DNA from: Paraburkholderia atlantica
Lineage (GTDB): Bacteria > Pseudomonadota > Gammaproteobacteria > Burkholderiales > Burkholderiaceae
DNA length: 41,154 nt
Assembly: GCF_009362785.1 (NCBI RefSeq)
Contig: NZ_WHNQ01000046.1
Coordinates: 1-41,154 of the forward strand
Direction: 5' to 3'
A program made the position numbers and the translations under genes. Shown here piece by piece: positions 8,796 through 16,373 of this stretch (positions within the stretch are counted from its first letter, which is position 1; each line of letters begins with the position of its first letter). A model generated the notes under the pieces. It saw only the letters and a list, made by a program, of their open reading frames with translations. It was not told the origin of the DNA and ran no database searches.

Positions 8796-9721
8796 GTACG
8801 TTACGCAATTCAATGGAAGAGTACCTGACGATGCGCCGTCGTATGGGATTCAAACTCCATGAAGCAGGCCAGCGGCTGGAAGACTTCGTCAGCTTTATGG
8901 AACGGCGTCGGTTCTCACACATTAAGGGGTCGCTGGCGTTAACCTGGGCGAAAAAATCCCCATCGGTTCAACCTGTAATCTGGGCTCAGCGATTAGGTGT
9001 AGTGCGTGACGTTGCGCGCTATCTGAGCGCCTTCGATCCACACACGGAGATTCCACCGGCCGGACTGCTGCCGCACCGATATCACCGGCGCGCTCCCCAC
9101 CTTTACACCGATGAGGAAACCAGAGAGATACTGGCCGCCGCAGTGGCCCTTCCTCCGGTATGGGGGCTCCGGAGGTGGACCTATTTTACACTGATCGGTC
9201 TCCTAAGCGTAACGGGATTGCGCCCCGGTGAAGCAGTCAATCTGGAGCTTGAAGACGTAGACTTGAAGGAATGTGTGCTGACGGTGCGGGAAAGTAAGCA
9301 CGGGAAATCGAGGTTGGTTCCTATCCATTCCACCACTCGAGATGTACTTGCAGACTACCTTCGACGTCGTGAACTATGTCTTGCGGGTCGCCCGGAACCC
9401 CGTTTATTCCTCACTTCGCAAGGCAAGCCTCTCAGTGGAGACATGATCTCCCATACATTTACGGCACTCACACGGAAAATCGGTCTTCGCGATTCAACGA
9501 AGCATGCTCCGCGGCTCATCGACTATCGCCATCTATTCGCGGTCACGACGCTGGTGAGATTAGACCGATTAGGTAAAGACCCCGAGCATTGGTTACCAGT
9601 GTTGTCGACCTTCCTCGGTCACCAATGGATGAAAGATACGTATTGGTATGTAGAGCAGAATCCAGAGCTCATGAAGCGGGCGATGAAGCGCCTGGAGCGT
9701 CGTTGGAGGGATGTGCCATGA
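8792..9721 (+). CDS. ritB: RitB tyrosine recombinase of RIT3
   Basis: 309 residues from GTG 8792, chosen because GTGA overlaps the ritA stop; the frame is open back to 8774. It has the shared RitB start (EEYLTMRRRMGFKLHEAGQR), the core-binding domain and a catalytic domain with Arg (TGLRPGEAVNLEL), Lys (ESKHGKSRLV), a modified HxxR box reading IDYRHLFAV where the usual His is Asp, then His (FLGHQWMKD) and Tyr (YWYVEQ). The His-to-Asp change is the one visible departure from the catalytic set. It overlaps ritC by 4 bp. Confidence 0.88.
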   Translation: MSTLRNSMEEYLTMRRRMGFKLHEAGQRLEDFVSFMERRRFSHIKGSLALTWAKKSPSVQPVIWAQRLGVVRDVARYLSAFDPHTEIPPAGLLPHRYHRRAPHLYTDEETREILAAAVALPPVWGLRRWTYFTLIGLLSVTGLRPGEAVNLELEDVDLKECVLTVRESKHGKSRLVPIHSTTRDVLADYLRRRELCLAGRPEPRLFLTSQGKPLSGDMISHTFTALTRKIGLRDSTKHAPRLIDYRHLFAVTTLVRLDRLGKDPEHWLPVLSTFLGHQWMKDTYWYVEQNPELMKRAMKRLERRWRDVP

Positions 9722-10716
9722 AATCTACCGTCAGTTTCCCAGCACTATTGCAACGGTTCTTTACGGAACGCCTCATGCAACAACGGCAGGCCAGTCCGCA
9801 CACGATCAGTTCGTATCGGGACACGTTCAGGCTGCTTCTTCGGTTTGCCAACAAGCGACTGCACAAACCACCGGACCACCTGGCATTTGAGGACATCAAT
9901 GCGCCGCTCGTGACAGCATTTCTGAATGATCTGGAAAAGACCCGCGCCATCGGTGCCCGTACACGGAATCTGCGCCTGACGGCGATCCGTTCGTTCTTCC
10001 GCTATGCGGCCCTCGAGGCGCCCACGTATTCTGCGCAAATCCAGCGCGTGCTGTCGATGCCTGGAAAGCGCTACGATCGCAGGCTCATTCACTTTCTGAC
10101 GCGGCCGGAAGTCAAGGCGCTGCTTGCCGCACCCGATACGAACACCTGGTGCGGTCGTCGCGATTATGCTTTACTCCGACTGGCAGTGGAGACGGGACTT
10201 CGTGTATCGGAAATGACCGGCCTCACATGCGAGGATGTTACCCTTGGCACTGGCGCGCACGTTGATGTTGTAGGTAAAGGTCGAAAACAACGCGTTACAC
10301 CCTTCAGTAAACAGACCGCCGTTGTTCTAAAAGCCTGGATGAAAGAGCTTCGGGCACCCGTCGACGATCCGCTGTTTCCGAGTGTTCGAGGCGGACATCT
10401 CAGTTCGGATGCCATACAACGCCTTCTGAAGAAGTACACTTCGCAGGCTGCCAGGGTATGTCCTTCGCTGCGCAAAAAAAGCGTGACTCCGCACGTATTG
10501 AGACATACCGCAGCCATGGAATTACTGCAGGCCGGCGTGGATCCATTTAACATTGCCATGTGGTTGGGCCATGAATCCCCCCAGACAACCCAAATGTACC
10601 TGGATGCCAGTCTGGAGTTGAAAGAGAAAATTCTCGCCAATGTCGCGCCACATGATAGTAAGACCGTACGATACCGGCCTGACAGTAAGCTCGCAGCGTT
10701 TCTCAAAGGTCTTTAG
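9718..10716 (+). CDS. ritC: RitC tyrosine recombinase of RIT3
   Basis: 332 residues from ATG 9718 (4-bp overlap with ritB). The N-terminus has QQRQASPHTISSYRDTFRLL, nearly identical to the other RitC proteins. Catalytic Arg (TGLRVSEM), Lys (VGKGRKQ), HVLRH box, His (WLGHESPQTT) and Tyr (MYLDAS) are present. It ends in the RYRPDSKLAAFLKGL tail typical of the three RitC proteins here. Confidence 0.9.
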   Translation: MKSTVSFPALLQRFFTERLMQQRQASPHTISSYRDTFRLLLRFANKRLHKPPDHLAFEDINAPLVTAFLNDLEKTRAIGARTRNLRLTAIRSFFRYAALEAPTYSAQIQRVLSMPGKRYDRRLIHFLTRPEVKALLAAPDTNTWCGRRDYALLRLAVETGLRVSEMTGLTCEDVTLGTGAHVDVVGKGRKQRVTPFSKQTAVVLKAWMKELRAPVDDPLFPSVRGGHLSSDAIQRLLKKYTSQAARVCPSLRKKSVTPHVLRHTAAMELLQAGVDPFNIAMWLGHESPQTTQMYLDASLELKEKILANVAPHDSKTVRYRPDSKLAAFLKGL

Positions 10717-10830
10717 GCATCTAAACTATGCCGAGCTAGATGACTCGTGAACATCGTCTCGCTGGGCTCACTGCCGGCACCTTCGTGGCCCAGCCCCAGC
10801 TAGATCGGCATTGCCTCGAATGCGGCATAG

Positions 10831-10862
10831 TTGTGGCTACGCCGCTAGCGGCGTAGCCACAA
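10831..10862. repeat. 32-bp perfect palindrome at the ritC-side edge of RIT3
   Basis: Left arm TTGTGGCTACGCCGCT followed directly by its exact reverse complement. It lies between the 11-bp terminal repeat (10822-10832) and the first base of the resumed RIT2 ritB, and has no counterpart at the other end of RIT3. It would form a 16-bp stem with no loop, so cruciform extrusion or a recombinase core site are possible roles. Its sequence differs from the RIT1 palindrome, but its position is equivalent. Confidence 0.85.
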
Positions 10863-11283
10863 GTCCAGGCTCGTGCCATTGCACGACTCGGCTTGTGATG
10901 TGCTCGCCAACTACATTGCACGCCGCAATCGTCATTGGGCAGGTCGGCCAGTTTCCTCCTATCTGTTCGTATCCAACCGGGGCAATCGCCTGGACGGCGC
11001 AGACGTACATCGGACTTTCTATACGCTGTCACGGCAGATCGGCCTGCGTGGTGTTGCCGACCACCATGGACCACGCCTCCACGATATGAGGCACGCATTT
11101 GCGACTAACACGCTCCTGCGCTGGTACCAGTCTGAACAGGATCCGACGCGTTGCCTGCCGATCCTCTCCGCCTATCTCGGCCACGTCCATGTCGCCGATA
11201 CGCAGTGGTATTTAAGCGGCTCACCGGAACTCATGCACGAGGCCATGCGCCGACTCGAACAGCGTTGGGAGAACCGGCCATGA
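10861..11283 (+). pseudogene. ritB: ritB of RIT2, 3' half
   Basis: Encodes KSRLVPLHDSACDVLANY, then the HDMRHAFATNTL box, YLGHVHVAD and QWYLSGSPELM with the nucleophile Tyr, ending in the RRLEQRWENRP tail that matches RitB of RIT1. It continues exactly where the fragment 6915-7436 stops. The stop overlaps the start of ritC. Confidence 0.9.
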
Positions 11284-12278
11284 CCATGTCCGCCAGCCTC
11301 GCTCCACTGCTCGAGCGTTTCTTTACACAGCGACTCATGCAGCAGCGCCAGGCGAGTCCTCACACAATCAGTTCCTATCGCGATACCTTCCGTCAATTTC
11401 TGAAGTTCGTACAGCAGCGTTTGCATAAGCTACCGTCACGCCTGAATTTCGAGGAGATCGACGCTCCTTTGATCGTCGCGTTTCTGGATGATCTGGAGAA
11501 ACACAAGGGCGTAAGCATTCGCAGCCGCAATCTGCGGCTCACGGCAATTCATTCGTTCTTCCGATATGCGGCGCTCGAGACGCCGACGCATTCCGAGCAG
11601 ATCCAGCGTGTGCTTGCGATTCCCAGCAAACGCTTCGCACGCACCCTCGTCAACTTCCTGACGCGCCCGGAAATTGATGCCTTGCTTGCCGCGCCTGACC
11701 AGCGCACCTGGTCAGGTCGACGCGATCACGCGTTCATACTCGTAGCGGTGCAGACGGGACTACGTTTGTCCGAAATCACCGGACTCAAACGCGAAGACGT
11801 CGTCCTCGGAACCGGCGCTCACGTGCGTGTGATCGGCAAGGGCCGTAAGGAACGCTGCACTCCCATCGCAAGATCCACGCTCGCGGTGCTGAAGGGCTGG
11901 TTACGAGAACCTCAACGCGGGAGTGGTGAAGTGCTGTTTCCGAGCGCCAAAGGCGATCGTCTGAGCGTCCACGGTGTGCAGTATCTGCTAAACAAGCATC
12001 GCGAGGCGGCGTCCCGAGTTTGCCCTTCGTTGAAGCAGAAACGGGTCACCGTCCACCGCTTGAGGCACACGATGGCCATGGACCTTCTGCAAGCTGGCGT
12101 CGATCGTTCAGTAATCGCGTTGTGGCTCGGGCATGAATCGGTGGAAACCACGCAGATCTATCTCGAAGCGACACTTACGATGAAGGAGCAAGCCCTTGCG
12201 AAGACATCTCCACCACAGGGAAAGCCGGTTCGCTACCAGCCGACAGACCAACTCCTCGGCTTCCTGAATAGCCTGTAG
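11280..12278 (+). CDS. ritC: RitC tyrosine recombinase of RIT2
   Basis: 332 residues from ATG 11280 (4-bp overlap with the 3' half of ritB). Core-binding domain with QQRQASPHTISSYRDTFRQF; catalytic Arg (TGLRLSEI), Lys (IGKGRKERCTP), HRLRH box, His (WLGHESVETT) and Tyr (IYLEA) all present. It resembles RitC of RIT1 more than RitC of RIT3. Because RIT3 separates it from ritA, normal co-translation from ritA and ritB is broken, and it could only be expressed from readthrough of RIT3 or an internal promoter. Confidence 0.9.
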   Translation: MTMSASLAPLLERFFTQRLMQQRQASPHTISSYRDTFRQFLKFVQQRLHKLPSRLNFEEIDAPLIVAFLDDLEKHKGVSIRSRNLRLTAIHSFFRYAALETPTHSEQIQRVLAIPSKRFARTLVNFLTRPEIDALLAAPDQRTWSGRRDHAFILVAVQTGLRLSEITGLKREDVVLGTGAHVRVIGKGRKERCTPIARSTLAVLKGWLREPQRGSGEVLFPSAKGDRLSVHGVQYLLNKHREAASRVCPSLKQKRVTVHRLRHTMAMDLLQAGVDRSVIALWLGHESVETTQIYLEATLTMKEQALAKTSPPQGKPVRYQPTDQLLGFLNSL

Positions 12279-12363
12279 GGCGGCCAAACTATGTCGGGGG
12301 ATGGGATGGGCTTTCTTGCGTCACGACGCGTGAGTGTCTGGCGTTCGCAAAAACCTGTTCTCG

Positions 12364-12394
12364 TTACCCGACATAGTCCGGAACGGCAGATAGT
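12364..12394. repeat. RIT2 terminal inverted repeat, ritC side
   Basis: 31 bp, exact reverse complement of 5551-5581; begins TTACCCGACATAGTCC and ends GGCAGATAGT. Shows the same pair of ATAGT motifs 17 bp apart found at the RIT1 ends. Confidence 0.85.
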
Positions 12395-12426
12395 GACGCC
12401 TATCTATCCAGCGACATAGGCGCCAC
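12393..12426. repeat. 34-bp direct repeat, right border of RIT2
   Basis: Second copy of the 5519-5552 repeat with one mismatch, in the same orientation. It leads directly into the Arg-His codons of a truncated recombinase (12421-12669), just as the left copy leads, on the other strand, into the Arg-His codons of the IS91-associated integrase. Confidence 0.75.
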
Positions 12427-12669
12427 ACCTCAGCGCTTACTGTCCTGCAAGCGACAAAGGACCTGCGAAAGGTTTCCCTATGGCTCGGTCATGCGAGCAT
12501 GCAGACGACGGAAATGTACACACGGATCGATCAGTCCGTGAAACTGGAGGCGCTAGAATCTGTCGTGGCGCCGAAGTTACGTTCCGGGCGCTTCAAGGCG
12601 ACAGACAAGCTAATTGCGTCGCTGAACACGGCGCATATTACGCATCGGGGGAAGACCGTTGGACGCTGA
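12421..12669 (+). pseudogene. C-terminal fragment of a RitC-like tyrosine recombinase
   Basis: Reads RHTSALTVLQATKDLRKVSL then WLGHASMQTTEMYTRIDQ, so the HxxR box end, the LGH box and the nucleophile Tyr are visible. It ends with SGRFKATDKLIASLNT, resembling the RYRPxDxLLxFL tail of RitC proteins. It has no start: it is cut at the Arg-His pair by the 34-bp repeat. Probably the remnant of a more distant RitC, possibly from a fourth RIT element. Confidence 0.7.
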
Positions 12670-12721
12670 CGGTAGCGGGGTTCGTGCCATCGGACTCCGC
12701 ATAAGCTTGTTCAGCGCATTA

Positions 12722-12880
12722 CAGATCCCGGTCGACAGCTGGCACGCCGCTATCGGCGATCCAACGCTTGCCGACGCGATTCTCGACCGGCTGGTTCACA
12801 ACGCGCATCGGCTCACACTATCGGGCGAGTCGATGCGCAAGCGCCGAAATGGTTTGACCACCGAAGACGGAAAGGAGTAA
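12722..12880 (+). pseudogene. istB: IS21-family IstB helper ATPase, C-terminal remnant
   Basis: Encodes DSWHAAIGDPTLADAILDRL then VHNAHRLTLSGESMRKRR, the typical end of IstB, the AAA+ helper of IS21-family transposition. The Walker motifs and IstA are absent. It is cut at about 12722, shortly after the RitC-like fragment, so it marks another insertion-sequence junction. Confidence 0.8.
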
Positions 12881-13362
12881 AAGAACTCACCCCGCGTCGC
12901 CACGTCCGCAGCGCTCGCTTTGCCGTGGAACGGCTGCTCGATTTGCGTGGAATACGCATACTGGTCGTCGAACGCAGATTGTCGAAGTCTGCAAATAGCG
13001 GAGAAATACCGGTGTGTGGCCTCGTTGAGTGCTGTCAACATGACGCGAATATCTACGGAATGGTCAGGCTCATTGGCCGACACCCTCTGGAAGGAGCGTC
13101 GCGCGGCGCCCAGCTCCTCGAAGGCAACACAGAACTCCTCGAGATCGCGATCCACGGCACACCTCGCAATGCGATACACGAAGGCGTAAGCGCTGGCGCA
13201 CCGGATGATCTGCGGAAGCGGCCAGACGGAATAGCGCGTCGTCGCATGCCAGCGGCGCGCGCGAGCTTCCGGGGTGGGCGCGTCGGCGACGCGCCTGAAC
13301 AGGAAGGTAGCCCGCGCCTGCAGCATTATTGTCCATGCGACCTTTGTCCTACAGGCAGACAA
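12796..13362 (-). CDS. Hypothetical protein, possibly truncated by the IS21 remnant
   Basis: Not recognised. The frame gives about 188 residues from a TTG at 13362 (an in-frame ATG at 13326 is an alternative). The middle part, with CAVDRDLEEFCVAFEELGAA and MLTALNEATHRYFSAICRL, has balanced composition and looks helical, which favours a real protein. The last 30 or so residues run antisense to the istB remnant, so the natural C-terminus was probably replaced there. No strong ribosome binding site. Confidence 0.3.
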   Translation of the reverse strand: MSACRTKVAWTIMLQARATFLFRRVADAPTPEARARRWHATTRYSVWPLPQIIRCASAYAFVYRIARCAVDRDLEEFCVAFEELGAARRSFQRVSANEPDHSVDIRVMLTALNEATHRYFSAICRLRQSAFDDQYAYSTQIEQPFHGKASAADVATRGEFFYSFPSSVVKPFRRLRIDSPDSVSRCAL

Positions 13363-13593
13363 GCGTCAGCGCCGACCAACACTTGCAGTAGCGAGCCCGT
13401 CGGGGATCGCTGAGCGTCTGCGGATGCCAGCAAGCGGCTCCTCTCACGCTACCGGGCAGTAAGTCGACGTTCGAGTGTGCTTGTGAAGGCCCAGGACGAT
13501 GACAGGCGTTGGCCAACCCGCCCATTCGACGCACGCCGATCGGCGACCCTCCGCGATCGATACTCCGGTGAGAACTCCGGGACGGAGCGCCGT

Positions 13594-14727
13594 TCAGGTC
13601 AAAGCACGGACGGGAAAACGGGGGATCTGGACCGTGAAGGTCGTCCTGCCGCCTGTCGACCCGGCCTGTATGGTGCCGTTGTGCGCGTGGGCGATGCACC
13701 GGCAGATGTAAAGGCCCAAGCCCATGCTCGAAGACGCCCCGCCTTGCCTGGGCGAATGACTGGCCCGCGTCAATGGATCAAAGAGCGTCGGCAGGGCGAC
13801 CGCCGGTATCGGGTCGCCTTCGTTCGACACGACGATTGTCAACTGTCCGCCTTGACCGGAGGCATCCACGCCTATATTCCCTGAACCGTGCTGGACTGCG
13901 TTCACGAGCAGGTTAACCAGCAGTTGGCCGATCCGGACCCCGTCCCACTTGCCGGCAGTGTCGCCCATAACGCGCACGTCAATCCGTGCATCCGGATACG
14001 AAGCGCGTACCTCATCTGCCGCGTCGTTGCAGATACGCCCGATGTCCTGCGACGTGAAATCAACTGGAAGCGTGTCGCCGAGGCGGGTACGCGTGAAAAC
14101 AAGAAGATCATCAATCATCCGCTTCATGCGCACGGTGCCCCGTTGCGCGATCGCCACTGCTCTCACGGTGGATGGTGACAGACCGCTGTCATGCAAAACG
14201 ATCTCCGCCGAATTCAATATCGCACCGAGAGGGGAACGCAGGTCATGCGCAAGCACGCCGGCAAACAGATCACGGATGCGCTCCGTGCGTTGCGCATACT
14301 GCCGGACCGATTCTGCGAGCATCTGATCAATAGCCTCATTGAACCGGATCATCTCCTGAAAAACCGCAGCGCGGTCCGGTGACGTCTGCAACCATTCCCG
14401 CAGCACACTCGCGCGCAGGGCACGGTATTCCGCTACCACATCGTTGATCCCGTAGCCATGCGCGAGACGATCGTCCGCGTGCTCGCGGGCGACCCTGTCC
14501 AAAGCGGATTGTGCATCGTGCCGATCGCCGTACGACTTGGCCTTCTGCTGCGCGTCAGTTTGCGGTTCGCGCATATCTGCCGCAATCCACATCAGGATGT
14601 CACAAGCCGAGTTCCGCAGCTGGGTCTCGGTGAGACGGGTGTCCGTCAGGCTGACTGTGCGCGCATATTCTGTCCAGTCCGCAACCAGCGCAGAAAGATT
14701 GGTTTCAATGAAGTCCGACAGGCTCAT
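13594..14727 (-). CDS. Sensor histidine kinase (cytoplasmic)
   Basis: 377 residues. An all-helical N-terminal region (about 1-140, RsbRD/sensor-like: ILMWIAADMREPQTDAQQ, GYGINDVVAEYRALRASVL) precedes a HisKA dimerisation domain with the H-box FAGVLAHDLRSPLGAI (phospho-acceptor His about 161). The HATPase_c domain follows, with N-box LLVNLLVNAVQHG, a G1-like VSNEGDPIP and G2-like SSMGLGLYICRCIAHAH. No membrane segment or signal peptide is seen, so it should sense a soluble signal. No response regulator gene is next to it. Its ATG overlaps the TGA of a degraded GAF-domain frame by 4 bp, suggesting that the two were once a co-translated sensor pair. Confidence 0.88.
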   Translation of the reverse strand: MSLSDFIETNLSALVADWTEYARTVSLTDTRLTETQLRNSACDILMWIAADMREPQTDAQQKAKSYGDRHDAQSALDRVAREHADDRLAHGYGINDVVAEYRALRASVLREWLQTSPDRAAVFQEMIRFNEAIDQMLAESVRQYAQRTERIRDLFAGVLAHDLRSPLGAILNSAEIVLHDSGLSPSTVRAVAIAQRGTVRMKRMIDDLLVFTRTRLGDTLPVDFTSQDIGRICNDAADEVRASYPDARIDVRVMGDTAGKWDGVRIGQLLVNLLVNAVQHGSGNIGVDASGQGGQLTIVVSNEGDPIPAVALPTLFDPLTRASHSPRQGGASSSMGLGLYICRCIAHAHNGTIQAGSTGGRTTFTVQIPRFPVRALT

Positions 14728-15190
14728 GATTCCCTCGGTCGTTGAAGGCCGCCATGCGACCAGTGGCGCTGCGGGAAAGCGGATAGCTGCGCGGCGCCCA
14801 GTGCCAGCGGGACCCCGGCAGAGCTGTCACCACGGGGGATCACCTTGTCCACCAGGTCCGCGCAATGGCCTGACAGCGCGGTCCAGCAGAATACAGGTTC
14901 GTGGTCACCGCCGCTTTCGAGCAGGGTGATGCCAGCGCTACCGGCGTTGCACAGTGTAAGAGCGATGTCGGCCAGTACCTGCAGCACGGGACTGGCCGAC
15001 CCGGCGAGCGCCTGCGCGAGTCGATGCGGGCCGTTGTTTTCCGCCGCAAAATCAGGCGCCGGCCGGGACGTCCTTCCACTTCCGGGGTAATGGGCGCTCC
15101 CGCTCGCCGGACGAGGCTCACGACAGGGGACGCGGACGGTTCGATCGTAAGAACCTCCGGAATTTCATTGGTCGCATAGCGCGGGAAAGA
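14724..15190 (-). pseudogene. GAF-domain protein, frameshifted remnant
   Basis: Upstream frame: NEIPEVLTIEPSASPVVSLV followed by RRAGAPITPEVEGRP. The homologous reading then jumps to another frame at about 15070-15080: RPAPDFAAENNGPHRLAQAL, SPVLQVLADIALTLCNAGSA, GITLLESGGDHEPVFCWTAL. This is the GAF-type domain seen in many Burkholderia sensor proteins. A single insertion or deletion explains the break. The C-terminal part ends early (GAAQLSAFPQRHW, then unrelated residues) and stops in the histidine kinase ATG. Probably a decayed ligand-binding partner of the kinase. Confidence 0.6.
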
Positions 15191-15966
15191 ACTACCGACT
15201 GAGTAAATTTTAGTGCGTGCTACGCAACCGGGCCAGCGCTGCAACGCCAGCGGCCGCGGCGCCACCCCGAATTATTCGGCGCGGGCCGCCGCACCGCGCA
15301 TATCAGCGGCCATCACGTCTAAACCGGCGTCAGCCGTGGTCTGGCCAAGCCAGTGACTTCCGACTTGCTTATCGTTCTGTTGGCGGTATTGCCTGTTTCC
15401 GGCTCGCGGAGAAAGATGGCGAACCTCTCTGAATCAAATAGCCAGTTGCTAAAGGATATTCGAACCCTCAAAGATGGTCTCGCGGCGGCCCCTGCAGAAC
15501 CGGACAAGGGTTCTGGCTTTGCACAAGAGACGCGACGTCAAAACCGCCGTCATGTTAACGCTGCTCACCCTCTGCCGAGGACAAGGGGGCCGTCCCGAGC
15601 CGACGCACATATCGACAGACTTTTGCGGTTGTCATTGCCATCTTGGGACGGTAAGCCCTGCGGGGATGGAACAGGACGGATCTGTCAGCTTGATGGCTTC
15701 GCAATGGAAGTCGCCGTCCAGCCGCATATCAGCCGGATGCTGCACCGCGACGGCACCATCGTGGCATGACGATCGCCTTCGAAAAAGTCTTTCCCACATA
15801 TTGATCTATCGCGCATTCCAGCATTAAGATGATCGCCTTGGCGCGCGACCTCCTACCCGAACAGGAGCGCATTCCGCAGCCGCCATCCCCGAATTGATCC
15901 TGCTCGCGAAGCGAGGCCGATGGATCAGGTTCCCAGCGAAACGGCAGGTGTAGCCAGGAGACGGAG
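15191..15966. other. Gene-poor stretch
   Basis: Open frames exist on both strands but none has recognisable motifs, a convincing ribosome binding site or clean codon bias. I see no assignable gene, RNA or long repeat here. The AT-richer part around 15420-15470 (MANLSESNSQLLKDIRTL frame) could be the start of a small lost gene. Confidence 0.4.
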
Positions 15967-16188
15967 ATGCTAAGTCCACGTGAATTCGCCACCCTCATGC
16001 TGCTCAAGGATGCGCCCGACCTGATGTGTCTGGACGGTGCGGATCTGGAGGCGCTTCTGGACCGCCAGCTCGTCACGCTGGAACAACTCGCATCCGGCCA
16101 GCAACGCCCGCTCATTACCAGCGACGGACACCTTGCTCCTCAAGGCCGCCGCTCGTGTCCCGAACGACGAATGACACATCTTGCGTAA
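15967..16188 (+). CDS. Small hypothetical protein, C-terminus probably frameshifted
   Basis: Starts at ATG 15967 after CAGGAGACGGAG, a good ribosome binding site. Reads MLSPREFATLMLLKDAPDLM then CLDGADLEALLDRQLVTLEQ: a small acidic helical protein of the kind seen as conserved hypothetical in Burkholderia. After ITSDGH the frame turns Arg/Pro rich. A neighbouring frame instead gives LLLKAAARVPNDE and a stop at 16172-16174, which fits the acidic helical style better. A one-base change near 16130 is therefore likely. Function unknown. Confidence 0.5.
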   Translation: MLSPREFATLMLLKDAPDLMCLDGADLEALLDRQLVTLEQLASGQQRPLITSDGHLAPQGRRSCPERRMTHLA

Positions 16189-16214
16189 TCCGTTCCGCAG
16201 TCAAGGAGTATTCC

Positions 16215-16373
16215 GTGGCCGAATCGTGGACAGGAATCGCCGTCGGTCTGTTTGGGCTGACTTCCGCCGTGCTGCTGGTTGCCGCTCACTATCGACGCGA
16301 ATTGATCCGGCGGCGGCAACTCAGGCAGATGGACCATCGTCATTGTTGGGACGTGATGCAGCACAGGCGCTGA
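16215..16373 (+). CDS. Small single-pass membrane protein, 52 residues
   Basis: GTG at 16215 is preceded by AAGGAG with 6 bp spacing. The protein begins with VAESWTGIAVGLFGLTSAVL and continues LVAAHYRRELIRRRQ: one hydrophobic helix at about residues 7-24, followed by a strongly basic cytoplasmic tail (positive-inside rule). No family recognised. It lies 27 bp after the small frame 15967-16188 and may be co-transcribed with it. Confidence 0.55.
   Translation: MAESWTGIAVGLFGLTSAVLLVAAHYRRELIRRRQLRQMDHRHCWDVMQHRR

Larger units (their letters stand above)
7437..10862 (+). mobile_element. RIT3: recombinase-in-trio element nested inside ritB of RIT2
   Basis: A complete trio, ritA (7563-8795), ritB (8792-9721) and ritC (9718-10716), lies between the two halves of RIT2 ritB. 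The outermost 11 bp AACTATGCCGC at 7437-7447 is repeated inverted at 10822-10832. Inner GGCATAGT copies occur at about 7517 and, inverted, at 10726. A 32-bp perfect palindrome closes the ritC side (10831-10862). Removing the element restores GTKFG-KSRLVPLHDS in RIT2 RitB, which fixes both borders to within 1 or 2 bases. The terminal repeats are much shorter than in RIT1 and RIT2. Confidence 0.85.
5551..12394 (+). mobile_element. RIT2: recombinase-in-trio element, interrupted by RIT3
   Basis: The ends are a perfect 31-bp inverted repeat at 5551-5581 and 12364-12394 (starts ACTATCTGCCGTTCCGG). Inside are ritA (5680-6918), ritB split into 6915-7436 and 10861-11283, and ritC (11280-12278), plus strand. 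The 3.4 kb between the two halves of ritB is a complete second RIT element (RIT3). RIT2 is bordered on each side by the 34-bp direct repeat. With RIT3 removed the element would be about 3.4 kb, like RIT1. RitB is lost, so transposition in cis is probably disabled. Confidence 0.85.
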
